DNA of 64,000 bases from Bolinopsis microptera. Lineage: Eukaryota > Ctenophora > Tentaculata > Lobata > Bolinopsidae. The stretch is from positions 6,155,675 through 6,219,674 of the forward strand of contig NC_087078.1 of NCBI RefSeq assembly GCF_026151205.1, given 5' to 3'. Of this stretch, positions 31,404-42,662 are shown piece after piece. The notes under the pieces are model-generated. The model saw only the letters and a list, made by a program, of their open reading frames with translations, did no database searches and was not told the origin of the DNA. A program made the translations under genes and the position numbers. Position 1 is the first letter of the stretch, and each line of letters opens with the position of its first letter.

Positions 31404-32452
31404 GTACCACAACAATATTATACATATGATTATAGTATTAAGGATTTGTAAATAAATTTGTTGAATAATTAAACGATTCTAGAATTCAGATGTTAATCTA
31501 CAAACTAAAATGATCTGAAATTCATTTTAAGGTGTTTTACAGTATAGCTAACTTTGAGAGTAACTTTCGATTTATTTCGAGCTATATTTTGTATTTTATA
31601 CAGAACTATGTTTGTGCGTTTTCAAAGAAATCATTTTTACTTGTTATGTCTCTAAAGCACTAAAATACGGCGGTAGCGATCGTTAACATGTTGTGAACGC
31701 CAAGAGGGGGGCCTGGTATTGTCATAACGTGTATACATTTCCTCTATAAAATGTCTAAATTTGCTTATGTTCGGGACTCGGGAGGGAAGGATTTATGTAT
31801 TTAGAATAGACAGAGATACGCTTACGTAACATGTTAACGGCCCCTTGCCGGGTGATACACTTTGTTCGGGCCAGTTTCTGGTTTCGGACAAATTTGATAT
31901 TATCTTACATCGGAAATATAAGAAAATTCTCAAAAACATGTAATATTTTACGTACACGCTGGTAGTAAACCTAATTGAATTGAAACTATTCAAAGAATAG
32001 TACAGCAATGCTGCGATACATACCTCTAAAACCTTTAAAATATAAGACAAAACTCCAGCTAAAGCTCCTGCGTACCAACCTAAATGAGGGGAACTTGCAA
32101 AACCCTTCCCATGGTTGATCCCGGAATGATACCACCGCCTATTTGAAAATATCTGAATGAGCTCTTAGACAACAGGGGAAGTAGCCGTTACAATAGACTT
32201 TGAAAATTCTATACTTGACGGGCCTAATCAGCACGAGTCTTAGTTTAATAAAATAACATTAGGAATAAAAATTGTCTACATCGGCGACAGTGTACATTCT
32301 GCCACTATCGGCCTCTAATGCATGAAGCATATGGTGAGGTTTGGCTGTCATCTATTGGCAAATATTGTCGAGCCGCGAACTCCATACGCAAATTTAATAG
32401 GTGACTGCGCGCGTATCACGTACGTTTTTAGTGGCCCTTTTCGTACACGAGT
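31404..32452. other. Spacer without recognised genes
   Basis: No gene-like frame. At its right end, 32430-32452 holds AGTGGCCCTTTTCGTAC, an inverted copy of the terminal repeat of the next element, so two such ends sit head to head. Confidence 0.45.
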
Positions 32453-32923
32453 CGTACGAGGAGGGCCACTAAAAAATATACGTTTTACAAAAAATGTACG
32501 TTTTACAAAAAAGTACTTTTTTTTAAAAAGTATGTTTTTTTATAAATGCTATATTTTTATATTTTATATATTTTGTATATTTCATATATTTTGTATATTT
32601 TATATATTTTGTATATTTTATATATTTTATATATTTTGTATATTTTATATATTTTATATATTTTGTATATTTTATATATTTTATATATTTTATATATTTT
32701 GTATATTTTATATATTTTGTATATTTTATATATTTTGTATATTTTATATATTTTGTATATTTTATATATTTTGTATATTTTATATATTTTATATATTTTC
32801 TATATTTTCTATATTTTATATATTTTCTATATTTTCTATATTTTCTATATATTTCATACTAAAAAATGTATATTTTTTCGAAAGTGCTATATTTTTTATT
32901 AGTGGCCCTCCTCGTACACCGTA
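32453..32923. mobile_element. AT-rich MITE with GTACGAGGAGGGCC ends
   Basis: Left end GTACGAGGAGGGCCACTA, right end the inverse TTAGTGGCCCTCCTCGTAC (to about 32923). The inside is an array of TATATTTTGTATATTT-type words. The long Tyr/Ile/Phe-rich frame across it is low complexity and not a gene. A truncated copy is at 29177. Confidence 0.75.
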
Positions 32924-32999
32924 CTTTGTGGATAGCACTGATACAATAGTAATAGGAAACACAATCAGAAGAAACTAAACACCAAGCTTGCGCTATGTC

Positions 33000-33860
33000 C
33001 TGAGACACACAAATTTATAACTGAATTCAAAAGCAAAAGCTCTTCAGAGAAACGGAAATTTGATGGTGTAAAGAAGGAGCCTAAAGCAGAGTACAAAAAA
33101 ACAGTAAGGACAGTGAAGACTTGAAGAAATCGAAACTTCATAAAGTCGTTAAACTTGACAAACCCAGTGCAGTGGACATAATCTATGCTGGTTGAACTCT
33201 TTGGCATACATGTTGATATCGGTTGATTTAGTCAGCGTCCTTGCTAAGTTCCTGGTCTCTTTACAAGGAATGGATGAATTCTCCAGCCTTGCTCAACGTT
33301 TCTTGGTGATGATTAATTCTGGTATATAATATGACCAGGAACACCAGACAAACTACAGTGAAGCAGCCATGGAAAGATTAAGAGATGTTAAACCAATAAG
33401 TCAGAAGAATGTATGTTATTGGTCTTATCTTTTGTTTTTAATCAATAAATAATTTACTTTCATTTTTTATTCATCAATTGCGTGCAAATATTCTGTTTAA
33501 GATTTGATCTATTTATAATATACATTTATAATTATGTTATAAAGTTAGTGTATTCGTAAACATTGACTGGCTAATAAACCAGCCCAAAAAAAAGGAAAAA
33601 AAGGGGGAAAATTAGTTTCAAAACCCCCAGCGGATAAGAAGGGAAAAAACAAGCCTCTTAACCGGACAGTCCATTTGTAGACCTAAGCAATATTCCCGAT
33701 AATTCATCTGTAAAATCACGTGTATGGGAAATATTTTATTTTTCTACAAAGAAACAAAAGATGTACACTGAAATCGATATATTGAAACCGGTTTACGGCG
33801 GAGCTAAATGGTTTGTAGATGACACAGCAGGTGGAGGGAAACTAGGAGATGTTCTTGTCT
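33000..33860 (+). pseudogene. Disconnected exon-like coding pieces
   Basis: Three short protein-like stretches. At about 33040-33150 there is a Lys/Ser-rich piece (SSSEKRKFDGVKKEPKAEY). At about 33330-33410 a piece ends SEAAMERLRDVKPISQKN before a GTATGT donor. At about 33675-33860 a piece contains VWEIFYFSTKKQKMYTEI and GGAKWFVDDTAGGGK. Stops and shifts separate them. They may be remnants of one gene; I do not recognise it. Confidence 0.3.
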
Positions 33861-34585
33861 AGTGGACAAAACTTTCCAAAACTTGACCACTGTTTGAATA
33901 TTATCCTAAGGCAGCCAAAACATGAATAATTGTACAACCACAACATAAGGAGAAAGCTGAAAGGTCGTTTCCAGAGATACAGATAACAGATAACAGATGT
34001 ATTCTGGAGGACAGTATTCTGTTGTTTTGGAGGTGGGGCTACAAGATCATTCTACTCCCAACTTGGGAGGGAGAATATAATGACTCTTTCAGTCCCCTAG
34101 GGTACAAGGCTGTAATTTCTAATTTCTATAGTTCTTAAACTCGACAGTCGACTATGTACAAATGTGATACTGGAGTGCTTCTACTGCTTTGTGGGCATAT
34201 ATCGAAATTTAAATATTTTTACACCGAAGGTTGAGAACTGCTGAAGTTTCGTTACAGACTTACAGATTAAAGAACACAGTGGAAAGTATTTGAAAGAAAG
34301 TATATCAAAATATCTAAACAAAACAGAACATTGGTTAAATATCGACTATTCGACTACTGAGCCTGTTTCCGCACGCCCTTATTTTTAGGCGTGGGAAGTA
34401 CTACGAAAACCAAAAAAAGTGCCATTTGTAAATTTTCCAACATTTTAATTTCTCAATTCACATTTTTCACTCCTCTTGTGATCGTACATCGCGATCGGTT
34501 TGATGCCCAAGCGAAAGTCTACGGCTACTGCAGCCTCGGCCACTGTATCATCTCACTCGTCACTGTGATATCACATGAAAACTAA

Positions 34586-35500
34586 GCATACATTTCACAG
34601 CAGCAAATGAATGCCTCAAACAATCAAAACAATCTTAATCTTAACGACAATGTGTGCCCAGTTATTTAAAAATTGTTATTATTGAAGAAAAATAATTAAT
34701 AAATTGTTTTATACATATTATCACTTTTATCATATCTTTTATCATATATCTTTTATCATATTTTTATCATATCTTTTGTCATATCTTTTATCATATCTTT
34801 TATGCTCATATATCTTTTATCTTATCTTTTATCTTATCTTTTATCTTATCTTTCTTATTTCATGCATTTTATTATTTCTTTTATCGTATTATATTATATC
34901 ATATCTGCTTAGATTTCAATCGCGTTAACCACCTATTATATATTCAACCAACAAGTACTCTACCACCATTTTTGATTCGTTGGAACTTACCGGGAAAACG
35001 AAGAAGAGACGTAGAAAAAAAAATGAAGCAAAAAATAATGGTTGGCTCAAAACTATTGTACAAACTATCCTTTTCTGTCCATCTATTTGACGTTTTGAGA
35101 ATGAAAGCCTATAACAGGAGGCTGGCTGAAACTAAAGATAAAATAAAAACAATCCTATTCATGACACAGTTTTCAGTAGCACCTGTATAATGTGGAAATT
35201 GACCTGACACTGTCAATGATTGATGGCAAGATGACGTCCGTGCTGTGAGGGTTAGGAGGGGCTTTCTGTTTTCTGTGTACAATAAGCAGGGCAGAAGCAA
35301 TTGATCTCCAGAGACAGTTAAACATCAGTAGGTCTTCTGATCATATAATGGCTTAATGGGGATCTGGCAGAGGTTGCAGTCTGAGGAAATAGTTAAGAAA
35401 TACAACGGTTCACGGCAGGGTGTGACCTCTGGAGCCTCTGGTATCATGGAATGACATAACCATCCTCAGTCCTTTACACTGCATGCTCAGATCGTTTGAC
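34586..35500. repeat. Dispersed repeat, copy 2 (partner 29331-29870)
   Basis: The same ordered blocks as copy 1, with an extended TTTTATCATATC array (34725-34900) and about 350 bp extra (34970-35370). The extra part includes a 72-codon frame, 34972-35190, with a basic start (GKRRRDVEKKMKQK). Copy 1 therefore carries an internal deletion. The frame may be the remains of the repeat's own gene. Confidence 0.7.
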
Positions 35501-35709
35501 TTCATCCTCAAGATCTTGATATGTATTTGTATGTAATAATTCTATAATACTGAATTATTTAACATCTTTAGGGTCTAGCTCCCAGTTTATGATCCTGTGT
35601 TTACCTTATAACAAATGGCTACGGGCACATAAACCAGCATCAGGGACTGGTTCGACAGATTAGAAGAGATTTTCCAATTGGAAGGAGGATTGCACGAGCT
35701 ACCACTTGA

Positions 35710-36045
35710 ATGCAGCTGTCTTCAATTGGTCAAACAAAGAAAAACTTTGGGGTATTTAAAAATTTATATCACCTCATACTCATGTCTTATCGAAGAATCA
35801 TTGCAAGAATGAACATAATTATCGCTCAATTGGGAATTGAAGAGTGCAAAACATGCGACCGTTACGCAATTCACAAGGATAGCTCATTGATTAAGAAAAC
35901 GGGTTCTAAACGAGGTTATACTGAATTGTGTCAAGCGTGTTATGAGACGTGTGAACTTTGTGACAATTTCAAGCGTCACATTTCGATAGCAAAATGTGTC
36001 CGCACTTCATACAAGAAAGCTGAAGCAGATACCGTTGTTGTTTCG
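35710..36045 (+). CDS. Cys-rich (CxxC) exon, hypothetical
   Basis: About 112 codons from ATG, protein-like to the edge of a simple-sequence array. It carries EECKTCDRYAIHKD, CQACYETCELCDNFKRH and a further Cys, so up to seven Cys in CxxC pairs: probably zinc-binding. Just upstream, in another frame, DWFDRLEEIFQLEGG (about 35660-35705) resembles a retroelement Gag start, so this may be part of a decayed element. The family is unknown. Confidence 0.4.
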
Positions 36046-36049
36046 TGTG

Positions 36050-36310
36050 ACTTTATCTTTTATTGTATCTTTTATCATATCTATATCTTTTATCGTATCT
36101 ATATCTTTTATCATATGACATATCTATATCTTTTATCATATCTTTTATCATATCTTTTATCATATCTATATCTTTTATCATATCTTTTATCATATCTTTT
36201 ATCATATCTATATCTTTTATCATATCTATATCTTTTATCATATTTATATCTTTTAATTTTTATCATATCTTTTATCATATCTTTGTTATATCTTTTATCG
36301 TATTGTTTAT
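36050..36310. repeat. TCTTTTATCATA array
   Basis: A degenerate 12 bp tandem (ATATCTTTTATC words). Similar arrays are at 29450-29630, 34725-34900 and 38270-38420. On the other strand the unit holds GATA words. The frames through it are Tyr/Ile/Leu/Ser-rich noise. Confidence 0.85.
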
Positions 36311-36689
36311 CGTAGCTTTAAAACCATGTATTTTATCTTGTTTTTATCAAAGCTTTTATCGTAACTCTATCATAATATTAAAGTCACTATTGTTATAACA
36401 TATCAAAAATTCTTCGGGTCAAGAACAAACTTTCACTGTGAAATGTTTACAGTGACCTGAAGTATTAAGTATATAAAGATGATTGGTAATGGTAAACTAA
36501 ATTATCAAATTATCATCCAGAACGCGAATTATTTGCATAACTTGCACATCTTTTCAGATTGTGGAGAATGCACAAAAAATATTGTAATCAAAAGATTGCA
36601 GGTCGTTAATATTTAAATAATTTCAGAATCCTGACAAAAAACCTCTGATTACCAATATTTCTCTAACAGAAAAATAAAAATTCAATCAT

Positions 36690-37276
36690 TTCAGCCGTAT
36701 CGTGGCACAAACCCGATATGAAGAAGAAGCAGAATTAGAAGCAGCTTGCAGTCAACGATATAAAAGAGTTAGAGAAACGGCTCCTATTGGAGAATAGGTT
36801 AAAGGCTGACAGACCACTTTTCAAACTTCATAGACTTGACTAGAGACTCAATTAAGATAAGAGATAGTTATCCGGGCAATGTTGGCCCACTCATAGCTAT
36901 AGGTTGTTTATCAGGTAGTTTACTTAAGAATACTTTATCCAAACATTTACCGTAGATGAGGCGAAGTTTCTATAGGACACAGCTCCTTCGTCAACGGATT
37001 AACTTAACATCGGACCAGATAATATTTTATGTAGTACTATGCCCCACGCACGAAAAGCTGGCTCGAATTTGTATACATCTAGGACCTATGTATAAGCAGC
37101 AGCTTCAGGAATTGGCATCTTCTGGACATTATCAGCCTACTGATCTGGTTGACAGGAATTTACTATCGGCAAATTTATCTTCCAACATACAACGCTCTCT
37201 AGATGAGTTCGTCAAATACTGGAAGGGTCATATTAAAACGATCTTATCAAATTTGATAAAGAGATCGTACGTCTGA
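36690..37276 (+). CDS. Weak exon-like ORFs
   Basis: A short acidic helix frame (TRYEEEAELEAACSQRYK, about 36710-36795) and a 106-codon ATG frame at 36956-37276 with HEKLARICIHLGPMYKQQL and SNIQRSLDEFVKYWKG. The composition is plausible but nothing confirms either. No family recognised. Confidence 0.25.
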
Positions 37277-37632
37277 CAAGTCGTATGATCTTTTACATAT
37301 TGTCGTGGTAACGTGACTAATTACTTTTAAGGATACACAATGGCACAGGAGCTTTCTTCCAATATTTAACTTTTTGTAAACCACTTTTGAAGTATGATAG
37401 CAGATCTGACTCTGATATATAATGTGTTCGGGGCTCTCTCCGTAATATTTCTAATTCTCAACAAAGAGAGCAAAAGAGCATGTTGATATATGCTTGGCTT
37501 GCTCGCCCTTGTTCTTTCTTATCATTTTATTGTATCATATCATTTCTTGTTTCTTATTCCATATATTTTATCATTCATGTATTTTATCATTCATTCATAT
37601 CCTACCATCGGACTCATTTTATTAAATCATTC

Positions 37633-37761
37633 GAGATTGATTTGAAGGCAGCACTGCTGTACCACCTGGCCCCGTTGGCAAGGCTGCCAAAATCCACAGA
37701 AGCAGATTTAGAGGCCATAGATGTAGCCATGCAGCAAGCTCTGGCTGCAATAGAAAGATAG
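37633..37761 (+). CDS. Exon-like ORF, Ala/Leu helix
   Basis: 43 codons (EIDLKAALLYHLAPLARL, then EADLEAIDVAMQQALAAIE) with amphipathic helical pattern, ending TAG. No ATG. It is followed after 24 bp by another short ORF in a different frame. Confidence 0.35.
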   Translation, partial: EIDLKAALLYHLAPLARLPKSTEADLEAIDVAMQQALAAIER

Positions 37762-37785
37762 ATTTTCTCCCGAGTGGGCGAGAAC

Positions 37786-37923
37786 ATGGCACCGTTTACG
37801 GAGGCCATGAGATGGCGAGAGGCCACCAGGCACAGAGTGCGAACCATCAAAATAGCGGCCCGATATAACTTGGACAGCCTCACAGAAAGTTTGCAACCTA
37901 ACGTGTTTCATTGCATACAGTAA
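37786..37923 (+). CDS. 45-aa ORF
   Basis: ATG-initiated MAPFTEAMRWREATRHRV, then RTIKIAARYNLDSL and a short tail. Its composition matches the ORF just upstream, and one frameshift could join them. The function is unknown. Confidence 0.35.
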   Translation: MAPFTEAMRWREATRHRVRTIKIAARYNLDSLTESLQPNVFHCIQ

Positions 37924-38079
37924 AAACTTGTTAGTTAAATAAATAATTAACTGTTGTCCAATGTTGATAGGTGCGCGGAATACCGTGAGAGGCCCCGATC
38001 ATTAAAATAAGTTAAACCACTGTGCTACTAAAGAAGAGCCGTTCGTATTCTAAAAATTATACACGATAAAGAGATCAAC

Positions 38080-38244
38080 ATGTACATTATATTATTAGCC
38101 CACAAAGAGGCCTTAGCCGGAACAAAAGCAAAAAGAAGGAAAGCTGAGGGGGAAGCAGAGAAAACTGAACAGGAAAGCCGCCGCAGTGAACCAGGAAATG
38201 GTGAACAGCGGCCGAGCCCCCAACAAAACCTCACCACCTCATAA
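38080..38244 (+). CDS. 54-aa ORF with NLS-like cluster
   Basis: The frame is open upstream of the ATG (RAVRILKIIHDKEIN from about 38035). It has AGTKAKRRKAEGEAEK, then a Glu/Ser/Pro-rich tail ending TAA. With the two ORFs before it this may be one gene of helical, basic protein. Not recognised. Confidence 0.35.
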   Translation: MYIILLAHKEALAGTKAKRRKAEGEAEKTEQESRRSEPGNGEQRPSPQQNLTTS

Positions 38245-38269
38245 TATATAATCTGTTTTTTTTTCCTTC

Positions 38270-38420
38270 AATCACTGTTATCATTTCTTTTATCATTTCT
38301 TTCATCATAATTTCTTTCATCATTTCTTTTATCATTTCTTTCATCATAGTTTCTTTCATTATTTCTTTTATCATTTCTTTTTTATTATCTTTAAACATTT
38401 CTTTCAGCAATTTTTTGAAC
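38270..38420. repeat. TTTCTTTTATCA array
   Basis: Degenerate tandem of TCATTTCTTTTATCATT words, related to the array at 36050. Confidence 0.8.
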
Positions 38421-38475
38421 ATTTTTTCTTTCTATCTTTCTAATGTATAATTATAAATAGAAAACACAACCTCAC

Positions 38476-39020
38476 ATTAAGGCTATAAAAATTCTACCTA
38501 ATCCAAAAAACCCTAAATCACTCCGATCATATCTAGGTACAATAAAAGAATTTTGTAGATTCTGTAAAGATTATTCCAGTATTGCTTCTCCACTGTTTCA
38601 ACTTGCCGTAGTAGAGAAGAGAGATTTTATTTGGACCGATGAAGCACATGCACAAGCTGCCTTTGATGAGCTTAAAGTTAGACTATCAAACCCACCAATT
38701 CTGGCCTAGAGAAGATGATAAATTTATTCTCACGTAATGGAATAGTGTAGACAAAAATACGGTGCCACAAAAAAAGGAATTGTATGCAGTCACCTTCTAT
38801 GTTCAATATTTTAGACAGTATCTGGTTGGAAAAGAATTTTTAATCCAAAGTGATCATAAATGCATGGAATATTTGCATCATTATAAAGATCCAAGTGCCC
38901 TTTACGTGTCCAACGCTGGATATCTATCTTAGAAAGTTACTCTTATAAAATCATACATAAACCTGCCACAAATGGTTTAATTAAAGTAGCAGACACGCTA
39001 TTTACCAAGCAACCATGGAT
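38476..39020 (+). pseudogene. Decayed Ty3/gypsy-type pol (RT end and RNase H)
   Basis: The frame starts IKILPNPKNPKSLRSYLG, followed by FCRFCKDYSSIASPLFQL and a FDELKVRLSNPPIL segment: the connection after the RT fingers. After stops it resumes with ELYAVTFYVQYFRQYLVG and IQSDHKCMEYL (RNase H), then QRWISILESYSYKIIHKPAT. Several shifts and stops make it dead. It differs clearly in sequence from the intact element at 23.5-28.8 kb, so it is a different family member. Confidence 0.85.
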
Positions 39021-40137
39021 CCACCTATCTAGCAAAGTTTTTGCTCCAGGGCTAAGAAGAATAGTTTACCTTTCGCATAAGCTATGTATTAAACTTATAT
39101 CGTTTATTATTTCTTATTTATTGTACTATTATCAGATATCAGATATCAGTTTTCATTTCATTAATATTACTTTTTTCTTTTCGTTAATATTATTTCTTTT
39201 ATCATTTCTTTCATCTTTTCTTTTTTTTAACATTTCTTCTTTAATCATTCTACCTGTTATATTTGATATTACATTTACATTATATTTGATATTGTTCTAT
39301 GTTAACTAACCCTTTCATATCTTTTATAGCCTTTTATATGGAATGAAATAATCAGAGTATAACTTCTACCGCAAGAAATAGAAACTTCCTTTCTAATGTA
39401 TAGATAGAAAAAACAACCTCACATTAAGACTTTAAGGTATGGTTGCAGTTGTAAGTTAGGATAATTGTTGCAAGTCAGAAGTATCCTATCTTTTAGTAAC
39501 ACTTTTAGTAACACTGAGAGTCTGTGTTATCGAGCTTATCTTAGGTTTTAACATCGCTTCGCTCATAGCCTAGTAAACGTACAAACTCTTGGGAGAATTG
39601 CTTCACGAAGTTCAATGGCACAATATGTGAGCTAAGGTAACACAGACGTAGTCAAGCTGCTACAAGCAGACACACATTTGTATTATATTATTATCGCTCT
39701 GGTAGATTGGGTGGTTGATTGGAAAAGGGGAATTATCGAGTGAACCAAACCAATAATCTTATAATTAATTATTTAGAGAAGATGCATAACAAAGTAAATC
39801 GTACTTAAATTTGAGAAGCTCCTTGATGGTGAAACTTGCTTATTGGAACACCTTGTGACAGAAACAGAGCAATATGCTCATGACACAGGCTTCTAGTTCA
39901 ATCGAGACCATGACCATTTGCCGGTCTTTCAATTACGGATAATTCCGAAAAGGTTGCTAACAGACAGATGACAGGTGAAAGATATAAATTAGTTAATGGA
40001 ATAAATGAGCCTTGTTTTCACACAGTACAATAATAATATACAATAAATAATGTAAAGATATACTTCCCTACAAAAATAATTGTTAAATTTCATAAACAGA
40101 GGACCTGTGCCTTATTTCCATGTGGCAGCAGCTATCT

Positions 40138-40293
40138 GTGGAACTAGGCATCATAATTACCACATATTACAGTGTTCCTGGTCATGGAAAGGTGCTGGTA
40201 GACGGCATGGGTAGCTTTGGGTGCAAAGAGCCTCTTCGGAAGGCTATAGTGACAACAGAATCCTACGTAAGTGCAAGCAGTACGTTTATGTAA
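40138..40293 (+). pseudogene. Transposase-like fragment (PGHGK motif)
   Basis: 51 codons: VELGIIITTYYSVPGHGK, then VDGMGSFGCKEPLRKAIV. A PGHGK-x2-VD-x-M-x-x-FG-x-K-x2-LR pattern is, from memory, typical of uncharacterised transposase-like proteins of invertebrates. It is bounded by stops and isolated. Confidence 0.4.
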
Positions 40294-40424
40294 ACTCAGA
40301 ACATGAAGTACCAGCCCTAGCCGCAGCACAGGGCTTCCCCAACAAGGACTTTTAGATTATTTTCTTATTCAATTTATAACACCATGTCTTTAAGGTTTCA
40401 TTCACCAAGGTTTCATTCACTAAT

Positions 40425-40559
40425 ACTGCTCGGAGATGGCATGCTTACCTCAGGGAAAGACTAGTACGACCAATCATAGCTGATATTGACCAAGATATTG
40501 GCAGAGTAATATATTGTCTTATTGTGTTAATGGATAACACTGCCATAGAACTAAAGAAG
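40425..40559 (+). CDS. Exon-like ORF before a donor
   Basis: About 45 codons with RRWHAYLRERLVRPIIADI and IVLMDNTAIELKK, running into GTCAGT at 40560. It may belong with the PGHGK fragment 130 bp upstream. Not recognised. Confidence 0.35.
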
Positions 40560-41153
40560 GTCAGTAACAAATAGCAGGTCTGAGAAATGGACAGCATCGA
40601 CTGTGCCGAAATTAAGTTAACTGACTAATTTTCTGTTATTTATACCAGCAATTCTAGTATTTTCGCAACAAACTTGTGAAATATTGTTGACGTGTGCTCT
40701 GCCATGCTTAAAATTTCTCTGCGCGCGCACAGAGTGCCTGTTAGGGACCTCAGTTTCTTGGGTTTGGCGTGAGCACCCGAGCAGCGGCCGCTAATCGTGT
40801 CCTAAGTCTTTGTTTAGTATGAGCTGAGTGTAGAGGTTCATGGTTGTTGAATAAATTTACTCTGGTCTCTCTTGAGAATATGCTGATGTTCATAACTTTA
40901 GATGGCAAGCTTCACCCGGAGTAGAAAACTGAAGGTTGAAGCCTTTGAAATGTTTTATCACCTGCACCTATGCATAATCAGATTATCTTTTTAATCTTGA
41001 ATTAGCTGACTTTTTTACTTAACTTTATTGCTGTTGATTAAGCAAATCATTGATCAATAAATGATATTATTATGATTATGTTAAAGAAAAGAAAAGATAT
41101 TGTAATTATGCTCCTCGTGAGTGTAATTTACCACGGATGATGGATCCCGAACA

Positions 41154-41333
41154 ATGGACGAGGAACGAAAGTGGGAACTAAATGCTGCCGAAGTTACACA
41201 AGAGGGTCAAGAGCCAGAAGATATCACCATAACAAACGTGGTATATCATTATCGACAGGACAATTCGGTGGACTACACGAACATCTCACCAGACATCATT
41301 AATCTACAGAACAAGAATACAGTGACATGCTAA
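41154..41333 (+). CDS. 59-aa acidic ORF
   Basis: ATG frame MDEERKWELNAAEVTQEG, then PEDITITNVVYHYRQD and SVDYTNISPDII, TAA. The last 8 codons lie in a dispersed repeat (CTACAGAACAAGAATACAG), so the natural end has probably been replaced by the repeat. Confidence 0.4.
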   Translation: MDEERKWELNAAEVTQEGQEPEDITITNVVYHYRQDNSVDYTNISPDIINLQNKNTVTC

Positions 41334-41570
41334 ATATACTTTAGAACTTGCCCAACTTGGCACACTGCTGCAAGAAGATATAATATGCTTTATTTATAGG
41401 CTGTCGCTGTCCCAGGTCCTCAAAAAAAGAAACGAGCAACCCGACCCGCTGCTACTGCTAGCAGTAAATACATTTCACCAGTAAAGGTGAAATGTATTTA
41501 ACTACAGAACAAGAATACAGTGGCATGCCAAATAAGCTTGGCACACTGCTGCAAGAAGATATAATTGTTT
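41311..41570. repeat. Dispersed repeat ends, doubled
   Basis: CTACAGAACAAGAATACAGTG and CACACTGCTGCAAGAAGATA occur at about 41306-41400 and again at 41500-41570, flanking a short exon-like piece. The same words open the copies at 49908 and 52985. Confidence 0.7.
41400..41501 (+). CDS. Short basic exon (KKKR)
   Basis: 33 codons after an acceptor (TTTATAG): AVAVPGPQKKKRATRPAAT, then SSKYISPVK, ending TAA. A monopartite-NLS-like cluster. It lies between two copies of a dispersed repeat and is otherwise unidentified. Confidence 0.3.
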   Translation, partial: AVAVPGPQKKKRATRPAATASSKYISPVKVKCI

Positions 41571-41735
41571 ATTATTGCTTTGTTTGTCGATTTATTTTGT
41601 TTATTCAATAACATAACTTTAGTAGCTAAACAGTCCAAGCAGTACCAATATCAAGCAGTCCCAATATCAAGCAGTCTCAATATCAAGACAGCATACGCCT
41701 ACGCAATGGTTGGAAGATCCAAGGAGTGCCCTCTA

Positions 41736-41864
41736 AATGTGCCTGCGGAAATGTGAACAGTGTCTACCACGCCCTTGATTGTAAATTAGGTGGATACGTG
41801 TCCATGCGCCAGCCACAATGCCATAAGAGACACTGCAGCTTTCGTTCCAATATCAAGATGTCAA
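41736..41864 (+). pseudogene. Retroelement fragment with Cys/His motif
   Basis: CACGNVNSVYHALDCKLGGY followed, after a frameshift near 41812, by HNAIRDTAAF. The pattern C-x-CG-x5-HAL-x-C-x2-GG...HN-x-IRD is, from memory, common downstream of the reverse transcriptase in retroelements of cnidarians and other invertebrates. The fragment is short and broken. Confidence 0.5.
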
Positions 41865-42063
41865 CATGTATAAGCAATGTAGTGACAATCATTTACTCTA
41901 GCTTTTGCAACAGTTTAATAATTGTTCTATTAACAGTATTTTTATCTGCTGTTAAAATGTAATAGTTTTCAGCTGCAGAAGATATGAGCATGAGATTGCG
42001 GACTGCCATAACAGGCAGGCCCCCACCTGTAACGCATCTTACTATTAAGATGCGGATTTTATT

Positions 42064-42366
42064 AAGATGAGGATTTTATTAAACATATCAAGCCACCACA
42101 ATCATATAAGAGAGACGTCAGTTAGCAGTTATTTCGTAATATTTGTTAAAATAAAGTAAATAATTTTATTCATTAATTATATATCGAAAATGTCTGTGCA
42201 CAGCGTCAACATCTGGAACATGTCCACAGGATTATTCACGTACAGAAGAAGAAAATCTAGACAAAAAGAATGGATGGAAAAGGATCATGAGAGAATGAGA
42301 GAATAGTATTGATTACTAACCATAATCGGTGGCTAATAGATGGCTAATTAATGATAATTAATAGCT
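42064..42366. repeat. Dispersed repeat (partner 50757-51240)
   Basis: ATTTTATTAAACATA, AGAGAGACGTCAGTTAGCAG, TTTGTTAAAATAAAGTAAAT and GCTAATATGGGGACCGAA are shared in order with 50757-51240. The 50.76 kb copy has a TATA-like TATAAAAAGAGG just before it and an AATAAA-like word, so the repeat may be a promoter/LTR-like unit. It contains a very short ATG frame (MSGSTSGTCPR in the second copy). Confidence 0.65.
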
Positions 42367-42368
42367 AA

Positions 42369-42660
42369 TATGGGGACCGAAAGTCTGATATAGCGAGGCT
42401 ATTTGCTCAAAACATAGAAAAGCAGCACCCGGGAATCCTAGGCGACCTTCAAGGAATGATAGGGGCTGCTGATGATACAAAGTTAAGAGAGGACATCACT
42501 CACGGGAAGAAAGTCAGCATTAGTGTCAATCCTCTGTCAGGGAACTTTGACATTCGATCTCACACAGATCAACATCCTCATCCTTTGACTGGTCAGATTC
42601 TCATTTATCTTCTTTATGATAGGTTCCACCAGTTTAATCACAAGGAGAGTGACCATATAG
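42369..42660 (+). CDS. Exon interrupted by a MITE
   Basis: About 97 codons: DIARLFAQNIEKQHPGILG, GMIGAADDTKLREDITHGKK, IRSHTDQHPHPLTG and a Phe/His-rich end. At 42661 a Tc1/mariner-type MITE begins. Beyond the MITE (43428) the reading frame would resume for 8 codons to a canonical donor, GTGAGT at 43454, so the MITE sits inside a former exon. The protein family is unknown. Confidence 0.5.
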
Positions 42661-42662
42661 TA

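Noticed and set aside
32322-32978. 218-codon Tyr/Ile/Phe-rich ORF
   Set aside because: Low-complexity translation of TATATTTTGTATATTT repeats in a MITE.
36053-36398. Tyr/Ile/Ser-rich and Met-Ile-Lys-Asp ORFs
   Set aside because: Translation of the TCTTTTATCATA array on either strand.
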